A DNA stretch of 55,785 bases from Spirochaetales bacterium (GCA_016935735.1 JAFGQK010000241.1:1-55785); one strand, 5' to 3'. Shown: positions 14,665 to 24,336, counted from the first letter of the stretch. A program made the numbers and translations. Notes: generated by a model from the letters alone, not told the origin.

Positions 14665-17130
14665 TTATGAATATTTTTCACTAATAATTTCTACCCTGTT
14701 ATCTTTATCAAGAACCGCATGGATTTTCATTCTATTGGTAATCTCATGGGCAATAATTTTCTGGGAAATGGGATTCTCAATAGTTCGTTCGATCTCTCTT
14801 TTCAAAGGCCGGGCACCATAGGTTTCCGAATAACCGGATTCTGCAAGAAGTTCCTTTATCTCGCCATCCACCGTAAGAATTATTTTTTGTTCTTTCAGCC
14901 CCTCCTGTAATTTCTCAAGTTCAAAATCTACGATCTTTCGAATATGTTCTTTTGAAAGCGGATGAAATACAATAATATCATCAAGTCTGTTTATAAATTC
15001 CGGGCGAAAGAATTTTTTCACTTCTGCCATGACGCTTTTTTTCGTTTCTTCATATCCTTCCAGCCCTTTCGCCTGGACAAACCCGATCCGTTTCACCTCC
15101 TGGGACAGGATCGTGCCCCCTATGTTCGACGTTCCAATGATAAGAGTATTTCTGAAATTAACCTCCAGCCCCTGTCCGTCGGTAATTTTCCCGTTATCGA
15201 AAATCTGGAGAAGCAGATTAAAGACATCATGATGGGCTTTTTCGAGTTCGTCCAGGAGAATTACCGAGTATGGATTCCGGCGTACTTTTTCCGTAAGCTG
15301 TCCTCCCTCTCCATAACCGACATATCCCGGGGGTGCACCGATAATCCGTGATACGGTATGCCGTTCCTGGTATTCGGACATATCCAGTCTTATAATCTTA
15401 TTCTCATTATCTAAAAGGAATTCAGCCAGGGCTTTTGCAAGTTCCGTTTTGCCAACTCCCGTAGGACCAAGAAAGAGAAAACTCCCAATTGGCCTGTTAT
15501 GCAGTTTCAATCCGGCCCGGTTCCGGCGGATTGCATTACAGACCGCAGATACTGCCTGGTCCTGGCCAACGATACGCTTATGGATTTTGTCCTCCATATG
15601 GGTAAGTTTTTCAGACTCGGTTTCCACTAACCGTGTAAGAGGTATCCCCGTCCACCGGGAAATAACTTTGGTTATATCCTCTTCTGTTACACTGATATCT
15701 TTTGATGAGATATCTTCCTGCCATTTTTCTTTATGTTGTTTGAATTCATTTTCCATCGTAATAAGCTGCTGCTGGATATCCGCAACCCTTTTAAAATCCT
15801 TTTTTGAAAAGGCATCATACTGTTCATCAAGGAGCCGTACCTTTTTTGTCTCCACAGACTTCATATGCGGGGGTACATAAATACTCGCAAGATGCTTTGT
15901 TGCCCCGGCCTCGTCAATAACATCAATTGCCTTATCCGGAAGATACCGTTCCGAAATATACCTGTCGGAAAGCCTGGCCGCCGCTTCAATCGCTTCCCTG
16001 TTATAAATAATCGAATGATGCTTTTCGTATTTTTCAATAACCCCTTTAAGTATTTCTATCGTCTCATCAACTCCCGGTTCTTCAATCTTAATAGGTTGAA
16101 GCCGTCGTGCCAGTGCTTTATCTGTTTCCACATACTTTTTATAATCTTCTATTGTTACAGCACCGATACACTGGAGAAGTCCTTTTGCCAGCGCCGGTTT
16201 AAGCATCTCCGAGGCAGTGCCTTCACTCCCCCCTGTAGCAGAAAGTACTGTATGGAACTCATCAATAAAAAGAATAATAGAGCCTGAAGCATTGATGATT
16301 TCTTCTCTTAAGGATTTAAACCGTTCTTCGAAATCTCCCTTAAACTTGGCCCCGGCAACGAGTTCTGCCATTTCAAGTGTCACGATCTTTTTCCCGAGTA
16401 ATGTTTCCGGGACTTCTGCATCCACAATTCTCTGGGCCAGACCTTCTACAAGAACTGTTTTCCCGACCCCGGGCTGTCCTATAAGAACAGGGTTGTTTTT
16501 ATTTCTCCGGGAGAGGACGCGTATAATCTGCATTATCTCATCTTCTCTGCCAATCACGGGGTCCAGTTCCCCGCGCCGTGCCTGGGCAGTAAGATCGGTT
16601 GTATACCTGCTTAAAACATCCTCTTTACTGTCTGCTTTCCTGTCTTCTATTTTACGCCCGCTTCTTAATGAATTATATGCCTTTATGGCTTCAGATTCGA
16701 CTAATCCGGCTTTCACTAGAATTTCCTGAACAGCTCCAACCCCGTCTTTCAACATGGTGATAAATAAAAGCCCGGCGCTTATATATTTATCACCCATCTC
16801 CCGGGCTGAATCAAGGGCTATCTTAAAAAGGTTTTCCACTTCAGGAGAAATAGAAACATTAAGCGACGCTTCAGCACTACTGTCTTGAGGTAATTCTTCC
16901 GTTTGTTGCAGGGTATAAATTTCCTGCATGATATTGTCCCGTATCTCAATCCCGTTCATTCCCATCTCGTTAATAATTCGTAAAACCACAGAATCGTGCT
17001 GTTCTATAAGGCCAAGGAGGATAAACTCGGGTTTAAGGATTGTCTTTCTCATATTCACCATTTCCTTTATCCCGATATTGAGTGCACCAATACATTTCTC
17101 CGTGCAATGAAAAAGATATTTTTGAAACAT
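14665..17130 (-). CDS. clpC: ClpC-type AAA+ ATPase (Clp protease regulatory subunit)
   Basis: The 821-residue protein has the double Clp N-domain (residues 1-150), a first AAA+ module with GQPGVGKT, a middle region with a UVR-like coiled coil (QQQLITMENEFKQHKEKW), and a second module with GPTGVGKT and YVGYGEGGQLTEKVR. It unfolds proteins for ClpP. The IGF tripeptide in EVKRIGFVQAK is the expected ClpP-docking loop, which favours ClpC/ClpA over the disaggregase ClpB. The start at 17130 has GGAGGT five bases upstream; the frame extends to 17163 into the edge of R1 copy 2. No clpP is in the window. Confidence 0.9.
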   Translation of the reverse strand: MFQKYLFHCTEKCIGALNIGIKEMVNMRKTILKPEFILLGLIEQHDSVVLRIINEMGMNGIEIRDNIMQEIYTLQQTEELPQDSSAEASLNVSISPEVENLFKIALDSAREMGDKYISAGLLFITMLKDGVGAVQEILVKAGLVESEAIKAYNSLRSGRKIEDRKADSKEDVLSRYTTDLTAQARRGELDPVIGREDEIMQIIRVLSRRNKNNPVLIGQPGVGKTVLVEGLAQRIVDAEVPETLLGKKIVTLEMAELVAGAKFKGDFEERFKSLREEIINASGSIILFIDEFHTVLSATGGSEGTASEMLKPALAKGLLQCIGAVTIEDYKKYVETDKALARRLQPIKIEEPGVDETIEILKGVIEKYEKHHSIIYNREAIEAAARLSDRYISERYLPDKAIDVIDEAGATKHLASIYVPPHMKSVETKKVRLLDEQYDAFSKKDFKRVADIQQQLITMENEFKQHKEKWQEDISSKDISVTEEDITKVISRWTGIPLTRLVETESEKLTHMEDKIHKRIVGQDQAVSAVCNAIRRNRAGLKLHNRPIGSFLFLGPTGVGKTELAKALAEFLLDNENKIIRLDMSEYQERHTVSRIIGAPPGYVGYGEGGQLTEKVRRNPYSVILLDELEKAHHDVFNLLLQIFDNGKITDGQGLEVNFRNTLIIGTSNIGGTILSQEVKRIGFVQAKGLEGYEETKKSVMAEVKKFFRPEFINRLDDIIVFHPLSKEHIRKIVDFELEKLQEGLKEQKIILTVDGEIKELLAESGYSETYGARPLKREIERTIENPISQKIIAHEITNRMKIHAVLDKDNRVEIISEKYS

Positions 17131-17156
17131 ATTTACCTCCACATCTTCCTCCTTTA

Positions 17157-17285
17157 TTATCAAAAGAGAACCACCGCCTTTGGAGGTGGTCTATTATCTC
17201 CTTATTATAATAAATATAAAGGCTATGCCTTTCAGATTCTTTTGATTTAGAAAAAGCCACCTGCTCTGCAGGTGGTCTTTTACTC
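17157..17285 (+). mobile_element. R1 palindromic element, copy 2
   Basis: This full copy runs from TTATCAAAAG to CTTTTACTC. It holds hairpin 1 (ACCACCGCC/GGAGGTGGT), the small AAAGGC/GCCTTT hairpin, the spacer TTTTGATTTAGAAAAAG and hairpin 2 (CCACCTGC/GCAGGTGG). Copy 3 has the same order and ends. Its left end lies 27 bases upstream of the clpC start codon. The structure is like IS200/IS605-derived non-autonomous elements. Confidence 0.65.
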
Positions 17286-17623
17286 TGCGCTCTACTGAAA
17301 TCGAAAGGATAATTGAATTATAAAAATTACTACCTTAATTATTTTATCCAATAATCCATCGAAAGTCAAATCTTTCATCCGGGTTCGATTTCCCAAAAAG
17401 GTTTCTGGAACCACCTTCCTCCTCCAAACAGAATTACAAAAGTAAATGGATGTCAATGTATACAGCATAGGTTATGAATACAGTTCAGATAATTAAAACT
17501 TTACAGTTTCCAGATCCCGGCCAACACAAGTGCTATGGTTCAAAGAACCCGGGACCTTTCCGGTACACATACCTTGAATTCTATTCCGATCTCTTCTATT
17601 ATAAATAAATAAGGAGAAGAAAT
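17286..17623 (+). other. Gene-free region with RNA-like motif shared with 26046-26211
   Basis: No gene is visible. At 17517-17553 the sequence CCGGCCAACACAAGTGCTAT is followed by the hairpin GGTTC-AAA-GAACC and CGGG. The same layout occurs at 26130-26165 with a different hairpin sequence (CGGC-AATT-GCCG). Both motifs end about 65-70 bases before the start codon of a long gene. A further match, CAGCATAGGTTATG (17463), resembles CAGCGTTGGTTGCG (26046). I read this as a candidate cis-regulatory RNA or a decayed repeat. Confidence 0.4.
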
Positions 17624-20600
17624 ATGAAAAAGAATTGTTTGGTTTTATTCCTTATCCTGATTTCCGTGTTCTGCAGTGCAAAAGAGCATGTTACGGTGAT
17701 TGCAGTGGTGGATAAGGATGATTTTACCGGAACACAGGCAGTTGATTTCATTGCTATTGCAAAGAATGGGGTTTCTCTTGCAAATAATACATATAGTAGT
17801 TATATAAGTGTTTCCTACGGCAATAATAAAACAGATTCGGGATATGAGGTTATCGTTGAATTCAGTGCTGTTGCAGACCGGAAATATACGGAAATAGAGA
17901 TATATAAAGATGGAAAACATAATGGGATTTCTTTAAGCCTTACCGCAGATATTGTGCCTGAAACAGCTTCGTATATTGCAGATGGAATTTTTTACTGCTG
18001 GTCCTCGTATTATAATTTCTTTGCAGACAAAATGGAATCACCCCCTGAATATGTAGAAGAACTCTCGACAGTAACCGTGGGACAATCGGTTATCCATGAT
18101 ATTTCCACCCTCCAGCAGCTTTCACCCTATTCCATTGCCATGAAAAAAGATGGTTCCTTTCTTGTTGCCTGTTCAGTGGTATGTGTGGAATTAAACAATT
18201 TCTTCAAGGTTATAGACCAGCCGGGGAAATCCATTTATGAATCCGGTAATTACTCATATGCATTTGATGTTGGTGTTACCCCCGGGGGCACCATATATTT
18301 TAAACCCGCCACGGGGAGGGATATTTACCGGATTGTCGAAGGCCTTCCCCAGCCGCAGAAATGGAAAGCAGGGACGGACCTTTACGGACCATTCACCGTA
18401 CTCCCGAACGGGAGTGTCATCCTCATAAACCAGTCTGAAAAAAAGAATTATCTTCTTGATAATAAAAAGCGGACCGAGTTGCAGCTTTCCATGGGGAATT
18501 ACAGCTATATTTCGGCAATAACGGTGGGGCCCGAAGGGAATATCTGGCTGTACGACTCGGTCGAGCGAAGGGTAAAAATATATACAGACAAGGGTGAGTT
18601 TATCGGGGGAATAATGCCCCTGGTAAATCAATACAAAATATTCTTAAACCCATCCTCAATGGCTGTGTACGATGACATGAGTTTTTTGCTTTCAAACAAC
18701 CAGGAACTCTGGGGTTTCCGGAAAGATGGGACTCCCCTCTGGAGACTCACTGAATTACCCGGTCATTTTACCGACAAACTTCCCCTTACTTTTAACTTTA
18801 ATGTTGACAGGGATAAAGGGCTGATTTACCTGGCAGATATCATGGGAAAACGGCTTATAAAATTCCTGGATAGATCGTACTGTTCAAAACAGCATATTAC
18901 AAATCCTTTTGAAGAAAAAATCATAAGCCTGAACAAACAATACTGGGAGGATGATTCCGATCCTGAACCCCTGGCAGCCAAGGCACTTTTATATGAAGAA
19001 AAAGGGGCATTTGCCATGGCAAAATATCTATGGGAACAGGTCGTGGAAGCCGATCCTTTTCATGAACAGGCAAACGAGCATCTGAATACCATAGAAGTGG
19101 CAATATTAAAACAAAGCGCAAAGGAGATGAAGGAAAGAACCCTGGAAGTACTTAAGACCATGGGTCCCGCCTCTGCCAAAAACCTGTACAACCAGACACT
19201 TATCATTTACGAGAAAATACTGAATATAAGCCCCGGTGAACCCGGGGTACAGGAATCTCTCGATGATCTTAAGCTGCGTTATAATGAAAAGGAAAAAACG
19301 ACAGACCCTGCCCGGATGTCCATTAAGATTACAAAGGTATCTGTCCGGAACATTTACCCTTCATTAATGCACTATTACAGAAACAACCCGGTGGGATATG
19401 TGTCAATACAGAATACATTAAAAAAGCCGGTCGGGGATGTTACCGCGAGCATTTTCATGATGCGGTATATGGATCTTCCTACGGAATCGGCTCCTGTCCG
19501 GGAAGTAAAGCCGGGAGAAAGTATAAAAATAGATCTTTTTATGGAATTGAATCAACAGATATTCGACCTGGAGGAAGACCTTCCCAAACAGGCGAAAGTG
19601 CAGGTTTCATATACAGTAGACGGGGCGGAATACAGCGTATCAAAAGCAACCGGTCTCATCATCTACCGCCGGACAGCTCTTTCATGGGATGATTCGGGAA
19701 AACTCGCCTCGTTTATTATGCCGAATGATGATATTGTTTCCAATTTTTCATTAAAGGTTGCAGGACACGAGACACTTTCAAAAACATATAAGCTTTCAAA
19801 AAAGTTTTTCCGCGGGATGAAACTATGTGATGCACTTGGCATTTATGAAATAAACTATGTTGAAGACCCTGATTCGCCGTTCTCCAAAGCACTTGGCAAA
19901 GAAGAGATTGTGGATACAGTCCGGTTTCCCCGGAAAACCCTTATGGTAAAATCCGGTGACTGTGATGATTCAACCGCTTTGCTGGGGTCTTTATTGGAAT
20001 CCGCAGGGATACAGACCGCGATCATGACATCCCCGGGACATGTATTCCTTGCTTTTAACTCCGGCGAACCCATGGAAAATCTCTGGCAATTCAAGACCGG
20101 GGAATTTGATGCCTTTTCCTACGGCGGAACTATCTGGATTCCTGTGGAGACGACAATCCTGAAAAAGGGATTCAACACCGCATGGCAGAAAGCCTCTGAA
20201 CTCTTAAAAAAATACAACTCTAAAAAAGAGATCGAGTTTCTTCCTGTCGAAGTCCTGCGGGAGAAATATCCCCCTCTTCCCCTGCCGTCAAGCAATTTCA
20301 CTATTATTGAACCCGGGGTTGATGTGGTGGAATCGCAATATGCTGCATCTGTTACAGAAGTGATAAACACCATGTATGAAAAAACCCTTACAGAGCTGGA
20401 ATCATCATTAAAAAAGGCACATGACAGGAATAAGGTAAAGATCAGGAATTCCATTGCAGCACTCCATGCGCGGTTCGGAAATACCAGTGAAGCAAAGAAG
20501 ATATTTCTGGAATGCATCGATGAAGCGGCAGCCTTTACACCGCCTTACATCAACCTTGCGAATATCAAGGTTGACGAGAATAAAACCGATGAAGCAATCG

Positions 20601-20836
20601 ATATTCTAAAAAAGGGTCTTAAAACCAAACCGGATTCCATTTACATCAACCTGCTTCTTGCACGATGCTATTATCTGAAAGGCAGCCAGAAGGAAGTGAA
20701 ACAATACCTGGACAGGGTAAGGGAGCAGTCACCGGAACTGGCAGAACGGTACAGCTACCTGGAAAGCGATACCGGCACAAGGGCACGGGCAGCGGACGAA
20801 GAATTACCATTTATCTGGGCAGACGAAGAGGAATAA
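17624..20836 (+). CDS. Large exported protein with propeller-like, transglutaminase and TPR regions
   Basis: The 1070-residue protein starts with a signal peptide (KKNCLVLFLILISVFCSA) behind AAGGAG. Residues about 150-420 contain NHL-like strands (VTPGGTIYFKPATG, VLPNGSVILI, VGPEGNIWLYDS). A first TPR pair follows at about 445-550. Near 780 a transglutaminase-like core has Cys780 in KSGDCDDSTALL and His806 in SPGHVFLAF. C-terminal TPRs span about 940-1050 (YINLANIKVDENKTDEAIDI). It is therefore likely a periplasmic or surface scaffold with a papain-like thiol hydrolase or peptide-binding module. The function is not known. It is a single-gene unit converging with feoB. Confidence 0.85.
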   Translation: MKKNCLVLFLILISVFCSAKEHVTVIAVVDKDDFTGTQAVDFIAIAKNGVSLANNTYSSYISVSYGNNKTDSGYEVIVEFSAVADRKYTEIEIYKDGKHNGISLSLTADIVPETASYIADGIFYCWSSYYNFFADKMESPPEYVEELSTVTVGQSVIHDISTLQQLSPYSIAMKKDGSFLVACSVVCVELNNFFKVIDQPGKSIYESGNYSYAFDVGVTPGGTIYFKPATGRDIYRIVEGLPQPQKWKAGTDLYGPFTVLPNGSVILINQSEKKNYLLDNKKRTELQLSMGNYSYISAITVGPEGNIWLYDSVERRVKIYTDKGEFIGGIMPLVNQYKIFLNPSSMAVYDDMSFLLSNNQELWGFRKDGTPLWRLTELPGHFTDKLPLTFNFNVDRDKGLIYLADIMGKRLIKFLDRSYCSKQHITNPFEEKIISLNKQYWEDDSDPEPLAAKALLYEEKGAFAMAKYLWEQVVEADPFHEQANEHLNTIEVAILKQSAKEMKERTLEVLKTMGPASAKNLYNQTLIIYEKILNISPGEPGVQESLDDLKLRYNEKEKTTDPARMSIKITKVSVRNIYPSLMHYYRNNPVGYVSIQNTLKKPVGDVTASIFMMRYMDLPTESAPVREVKPGESIKIDLFMELNQQIFDLEEDLPKQAKVQVSYTVDGAEYSVSKATGLIIYRRTALSWDDSGKLASFIMPNDDIVSNFSLKVAGHETLSKTYKLSKKFFRGMKLCDALGIYEINYVEDPDSPFSKALGKEEIVDTVRFPRKTLMVKSGDCDDSTALLGSLLESAGIQTAIMTSPGHVFLAFNSGEPMENLWQFKTGEFDAFSYGGTIWIPVETTILKKGFNTAWQKASELLKKYNSKKEIEFLPVEVLREKYPPLPLPSSNFTIIEPGVDVVESQYAASVTEVINTMYEKTLTELESSLKKAHDRNKVKIRNSIAALHARFGNTSEAKKIFLECIDEAAAFTPPYINLANIKVDENKTDEAIDILKKGLKTKPDSIYINLLLARCYYLKGSQKEVKQYLDRVREQSPELAERYSYLESDTGTRARAADEELPFIWADEEE

Positions 20837-20848
20837 GTACCCCCACAG

Positions 20849-22576
20849 CTATGTTAAAAAGAATGAAAGAATGAAATTCAACGCTGTCCCTGTAACAAGT
20901 ACTGTTATCATCATAATACCGGCTGCTTTAATCATACCCAAAATTCCGAGTTCCCGGATAAGGACAGAAAATGTTCCAACACAGGGGAAATAAATAGTAA
21001 GAACCACACAGGCAACAATAAGCTGTTTAAAAGAAAGGCCAAGCTGTGGTGTTGCAAGCATCCCGATTGCCACATCTTTTCTCAAGAAACCTATAATAAG
21101 TGCACCAACTGCTTCTTCTGGAAGGCCAAAGAGATATTTAATAACCGGTGCGGTTGCATGACCTATAGCCTCGATTACTTTAAGTGAATAGAGGACATTA
21201 GCGATAACGACACCAAAAAAAACAAATGGGAGTGCCTCTTTTAAAAAACTTAAAAGTCGCATCCAGAGTTTTTTTATTACAACAGAAAGATAAGGGATAC
21301 GATATGGCGGCATTTCAGCAAACATTTCCGGGGATTCCCCTTTTATCGTTCTTTTAAGAATACTCCCGAGTATAATCCATACGAGAAAGAGGGTGCCGAA
21401 TACAATAAATAGCCCGGTTGCACCATACTTGCCCAGAAGACCGAAAGTCATCGCAATCGATGCCCAACAGGGTATTGTTATTGCCATGAGTGTCGCGGTG
21501 ACAAATCGTTCTTTTTTACTTTCAAGGGTTCTGCAGGCAAGGGCGCCTGCTACATTGCAGCCAAGACCCAGCAACATTGGAATAAAACTCATTCCATGGA
21601 GTCCGACAATATGCATCGTCCGGTCGAGCAGTACTCCAAGCCTGGGAAGGTAGCCGATATCTTCCAGGAGTCCAAGAATAAGAAAAAAGGAAATAATATA
21701 CGGGAATACGACAGAAAGCGGAACATAAATGCCAGTAGTGAGAAGCCCGAAGGATTGAATAAAATCGAGTTCCCCCTCTATAAGATTTCCTAACACTATA
21801 TCATGAATAATGCCCTTACCCCCGAGAAAGGCCGAAAATTTCATGAGCAGGGGCTTAATTAATCCTTCAAAAAAAGGATCGGTGACATAACCGATGATTC
21901 CTTCCCCGATAAACCTGATAAGGGTGAATGCACAAAAAAGAATAACAATGGCAAAGGGAATTCCCGTGATTGGTTTAATACTTATCTCTGTAAGAATGTC
22001 CAGAAAAGTATGATGCCGGTGTGTAAGTTTCTGAACTTTTTCGATTAATTCACCTATTTTTTTCCACCGGTCCTCTTTATCACAGGTGAATGTACTGATT
22101 TTCATATCCTGTACTGCTTCTATAAGAGTATGAATTCCTTCCCCGGTAACCGCAGTAACAGGAATAACAGGAAGATCCAGGTACTCACCCATTTTTTTAA
22201 CATCAATAAAAATACCTTTGTGCTTTGTTTCATCCCAGAAATTGCAGACCACTATCATCGGTTTCTTAAGCTGGATAAGCTGGAAGGTGAGATTCAGGTT
22301 CCGCTCGAGGTTTGTGGAATCTAGAACATTAATAATAATATCACCCTGGGAAATCATTTTAACAGCAACCTCTTCTGCCAGAGAGGTGGGTTGTAATGTA
22401 TAAGTTCCGGGAACATCAATAACCTCATAACGTTCGCCTTTAATCTTTACATATCCCTTTTTATATTCAACTGTTGAGCCCGGGTAATTTGATGCAATAA
22501 CATTAACACCGGTAAGCCGTACAAATAAAGCACTTTTCCCCACATTAGGATTGCCCATGAGCAGTATTTTCTTCAT
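20849..22576 (-). CDS. feoB: Ferrous iron transporter FeoB
   Basis: The 575-residue inner-membrane protein has an N-terminal G domain (G1 GNPNVGKSALF, G3 DVPGTY), the helical GDI spacer (about 170-205) and a polytopic channel domain with two Gate regions (GLGCNVAGALACRTLESKKE and YFPCVGTFSVLIREL). It imports Fe(II) driven or gated by GTP. It is shorter than the E. coli protein (about 770 residues), lacking C-terminal segments, as in some other phyla. Its start overlaps feoA by 32 bases. Upstream Fur-like sites fit iron repression. Confidence 0.93.
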   Translation of the reverse strand: MKKILLMGNPNVGKSALFVRLTGVNVIASNYPGSTVEYKKGYVKIKGERYEVIDVPGTYTLQPTSLAEEVAVKMISQGDIIINVLDSTNLERNLNLTFQLIQLKKPMIVVCNFWDETKHKGIFIDVKKMGEYLDLPVIPVTAVTGEGIHTLIEAVQDMKISTFTCDKEDRWKKIGELIEKVQKLTHRHHTFLDILTEISIKPITGIPFAIVILFCAFTLIRFIGEGIIGYVTDPFFEGLIKPLLMKFSAFLGGKGIIHDIVLGNLIEGELDFIQSFGLLTTGIYVPLSVVFPYIISFFLILGLLEDIGYLPRLGVLLDRTMHIVGLHGMSFIPMLLGLGCNVAGALACRTLESKKERFVTATLMAITIPCWASIAMTFGLLGKYGATGLFIVFGTLFLVWIILGSILKRTIKGESPEMFAEMPPYRIPYLSVVIKKLWMRLLSFLKEALPFVFFGVVIANVLYSLKVIEAIGHATAPVIKYLFGLPEEAVGALIIGFLRKDVAIGMLATPQLGLSFKQLIVACVVLTIYFPCVGTFSVLIRELGILGMIKAAGIMMITVLVTGTALNFILSFFLT

Positions 22577-22916
22577 TATTCATAACTCCTTTGTCTACAA
22601 GTATTCTTGCTGCCATACCATATCCAATTGCAAGCTGTGTTCTTCCCACTTCAATAATCACGGGACCACGAAGAAAGTGATTACTGATCTTTGTAATGAT
22701 AATACCGGGGCGAATACCCATCGCTTCAAGACGCTGCATTAACCCGAAAGAAAATATACCATGATGGTGATGAAAATGCCTCTCTCTCCATCTACGTCCA
22801 TGCATATGGCCAAATCCAGGTTCCGGTGTATTACTGATTCCTGAAAAAGCAGCTTTTTCTCCTGCTTTTAGAGAAACGAGATTAACAATTTCCTGTTTTC
22901 TGTCCTGTTGGCTCAT
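22545..22916 (-). CDS. feoA: FeoA-domain protein with His-rich insertion
   Basis: This 123-residue protein contains an SH3-like FeoA domain (VSLKAGEKAAFSGI, then QRLEAMGIRPGIIITKI and GPVIIEVGRTQLAIGYGMA). FeoA is a small cytoplasmic partner of FeoB. Between the first strand and the core sits an insertion of about 25 residues rich in His (HMHGRRWRERHFHHHHG), which could bind metal. The start at 22916 follows GGAGGAG; the frame extends to 22949 through the Fur-like site. Overlap with feoB implies coupled translation. Confidence 0.88.
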   Translation of the reverse strand: MSQQDRKQEIVNLVSLKAGEKAAFSGISNTPEPGFGHMHGRRWRERHFHHHHGIFSFGLMQRLEAMGIRPGIIITKISNHFLRGPVIIEVGRTQLAIGYGMAARILVDKGVMNNEENTAHGQS

Positions 22917-22930
22917 CACACTCCTCCTGT

Positions 22931-22955
22931 AATTGAAATTGAGAATCATTTTTAA
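22931..22955. promoter_or_regulatory. Fur-box-like site before feoA
   Basis: AATTGAAATTGAGAATCATT at 22931-22950, continuing TTTAA, contains the GAGAATCATT core of Fur boxes and lies just upstream of the feoA ribosome-binding site. It fits iron-dependent repression of feoAB by the Fur encoded next door. Confidence 0.6.
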
Positions 22956-23009
22956 TTATTTTTTAAAAAAAATTTAAGTAATAGTCTTTTTTTAACATAC
23001 AGGTTTATA

Positions 23010-23459
23010 TCAGGTTAATGTTTCCTGTTTTTTTGTCCTGCAATCCCGGCAATACCCCCGTATACTCAAGCTATGGTCTATTAGTTGAAAATTGTAATGA
23101 ATGCACACTTCATTCTGCAATTTTTCGATTATTTCATGTTTAAATTCAATAATTTTACCGCAGGAAAGACAAATGAGATGATCGTGATGATCATGACCAT
23201 ATATGAGTTCATATTGTTCCCTGCCCCGGGACCTCGGAGATTTTTTTAAAATGCCGCTTTCAATAAAAAGGGGTATTGATCGGTAAATAGTAGCCATTGA
23301 AAGGTCTTCACGCTTATTTTTTAAAAAATCGTAAAGGATATCTGCATCAAAATGGCTGCCAATAGAAAGAATACCTTCCAGCACTGTTTTCCTTTCTGGT
23401 GTATACCTGAGTCCCTTTTTTTTAATAAAATCAATAAAAATTTTCTCTAATGTTTCCAT
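23010..23459 (-). CDS. fur: Fur-family metal-responsive repressor
   Basis: The 149-residue protein has the Fur winged helix (GLRYTPERKTVLEGILSIGS, MATIYRSIPLFIESGILKK) and the dimerisation/metal domain with HDHHDHLICLSCGK and a second CxxC (CRDCRTKK). It is a Zn-structured, Fe(II)-sensing repressor; PerR or Zur cannot be excluded from sequence alone, but the adjacent feoAB genes favour Fur. It is 60 bases behind feoA on the same strand but has its own Fur-like site upstream. Confidence 0.9.
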   Translation of the reverse strand: METLEKIFIDFIKKKGLRYTPERKTVLEGILSIGSHFDADILYDFLKNKREDLSMATIYRSIPLFIESGILKKSPRSRGREQYELIYGHDHHDHLICLSCGKIIEFKHEIIEKLQNEVCIHYNFQLIDHSLSIRGYCRDCRTKKQETLT

Positions 23460-23470
23460 AGTGTATTATA

Positions 23471-23492
23471 GCAATTGATTCTCATTAACAAT
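23471..23492. promoter_or_regulatory. Fur-box-like site before fur
   Basis: GCAATTGATTCTCATTAACA at 23471-23490 reads TAATGAGAATCAATT on the minus strand, a good match to the GATAATGATAATCATTATC consensus. It lies 12 bases before the fur start, which suggests autoregulation; it may also affect the divergent TraB gene. Confidence 0.65.
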
Positions 23493-23595
23493 GTACATCA
23501 ATTTTCTTATTTTGTCAATGGGGATAGAAAAAAAAATAAAATATTGTTATTATTAATAATACTATATCTGCCTTATATAAGGATAAGGAGGACAC

Positions 23596-24336
23596 ATGAA
23601 ACTTTCAATTGCAAATGTCACTCTTGTGGGAACATCCCATGTCTCGGAAGAGAGCAGTGATGAAATAAAATCTCATTTTCACCAAAATCCGGTTGATATT
23701 GTCTGTGTGGAACTGGATGAAAAAAGGTACAGACAGATGCAGCAGGGAGAGGCAGGATTTTCAATTGATGAAATGATAAAGCTTATCGAAAAGATCGGGC
23801 TTCCCGGTTTTGTTCTTTCGATTATTATTTCATTTTTCCAGCGTGTCCTTGCTTTTCTTTTTAATATAAAACCGGGGTATGATATGATAACTGCGATTAA
23901 GTGTGCGAAAAAGGGAAAAAAGGAGTTATTCTTTATTGACCAGGATGCGGAACTGACGTTGAAAAACTTTTCCCGGGCACTCACCATTGAAGAAGTGTTG
24001 GGAATAATACCCAGAGCACTTATGTATTCTTTTCATACGATTACCAGCGACAATAAAGATGTTTTTTCTTATTACGATTTAAGAAAAGTACCTCCCATAG
24101 AACTTGTAAGGCTGGTAAACAAGCAGACACGGATCGTGTTTCCCAGTTTCTATAAAACGGTTATTGCCGACAGGAATAAATACATGGCAGGAAAAATTTT
24201 AAGCATTGTAAAAGAGTATCCGGAAGCACACGTTCTTGCTGTGGTCGGCGGGGGGCATATGGAAGGGATTGCCGGTCTTTTAAAAAAAAGCGGATATAAA
24301 TCACTTGAATCCACTGACCAGGAAAAGAGTGAATAA
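23596..24336 (+). CDS. TraB/PrgY-family protein
   Basis: The 246-residue protein shows the TraB-family pattern: VTLVGTSHVSEESSDEI at the start, VDIVCVELDEKRY, an internal FFIDQDAELTLKNFSRAL and the closing VLAVVGGGHMEGI. The GTSH and GGGH motifs carry conserved His and the ELD motif acidic residues, as in the related metal-dependent Tiki/EreA/ChaN fold. A hydrophobic stretch near residues 75-97 may be membrane-associated. It begins behind an ideal AAGGAGG and is divergent from fur. Enterococcal TraB/PrgY limits peptide pheromone activity; the function in spirochaetes is not established. Confidence 0.85.
   Translation: MKLSIANVTLVGTSHVSEESSDEIKSHFHQNPVDIVCVELDEKRYRQMQQGEAGFSIDEMIKLIEKIGLPGFVLSIIISFFQRVLAFLFNIKPGYDMITAIKCAKKGKKELFFIDQDAELTLKNFSRALTIEEVLGIIPRALMYSFHTITSDNKDVFSYYDLRKVPPIELVRLVNKQTRIVFPSFYKTVIADRNKYMAGKILSIVKEYPEAHVLAVVGGGHMEGIAGLLKKSGYKSLESTDQEKSE

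Noticed and set aside
17131-17163. Longer ClpC start
   Set aside because: The extra codons reach into the end of R1 and GGAGGT stands before 17130.
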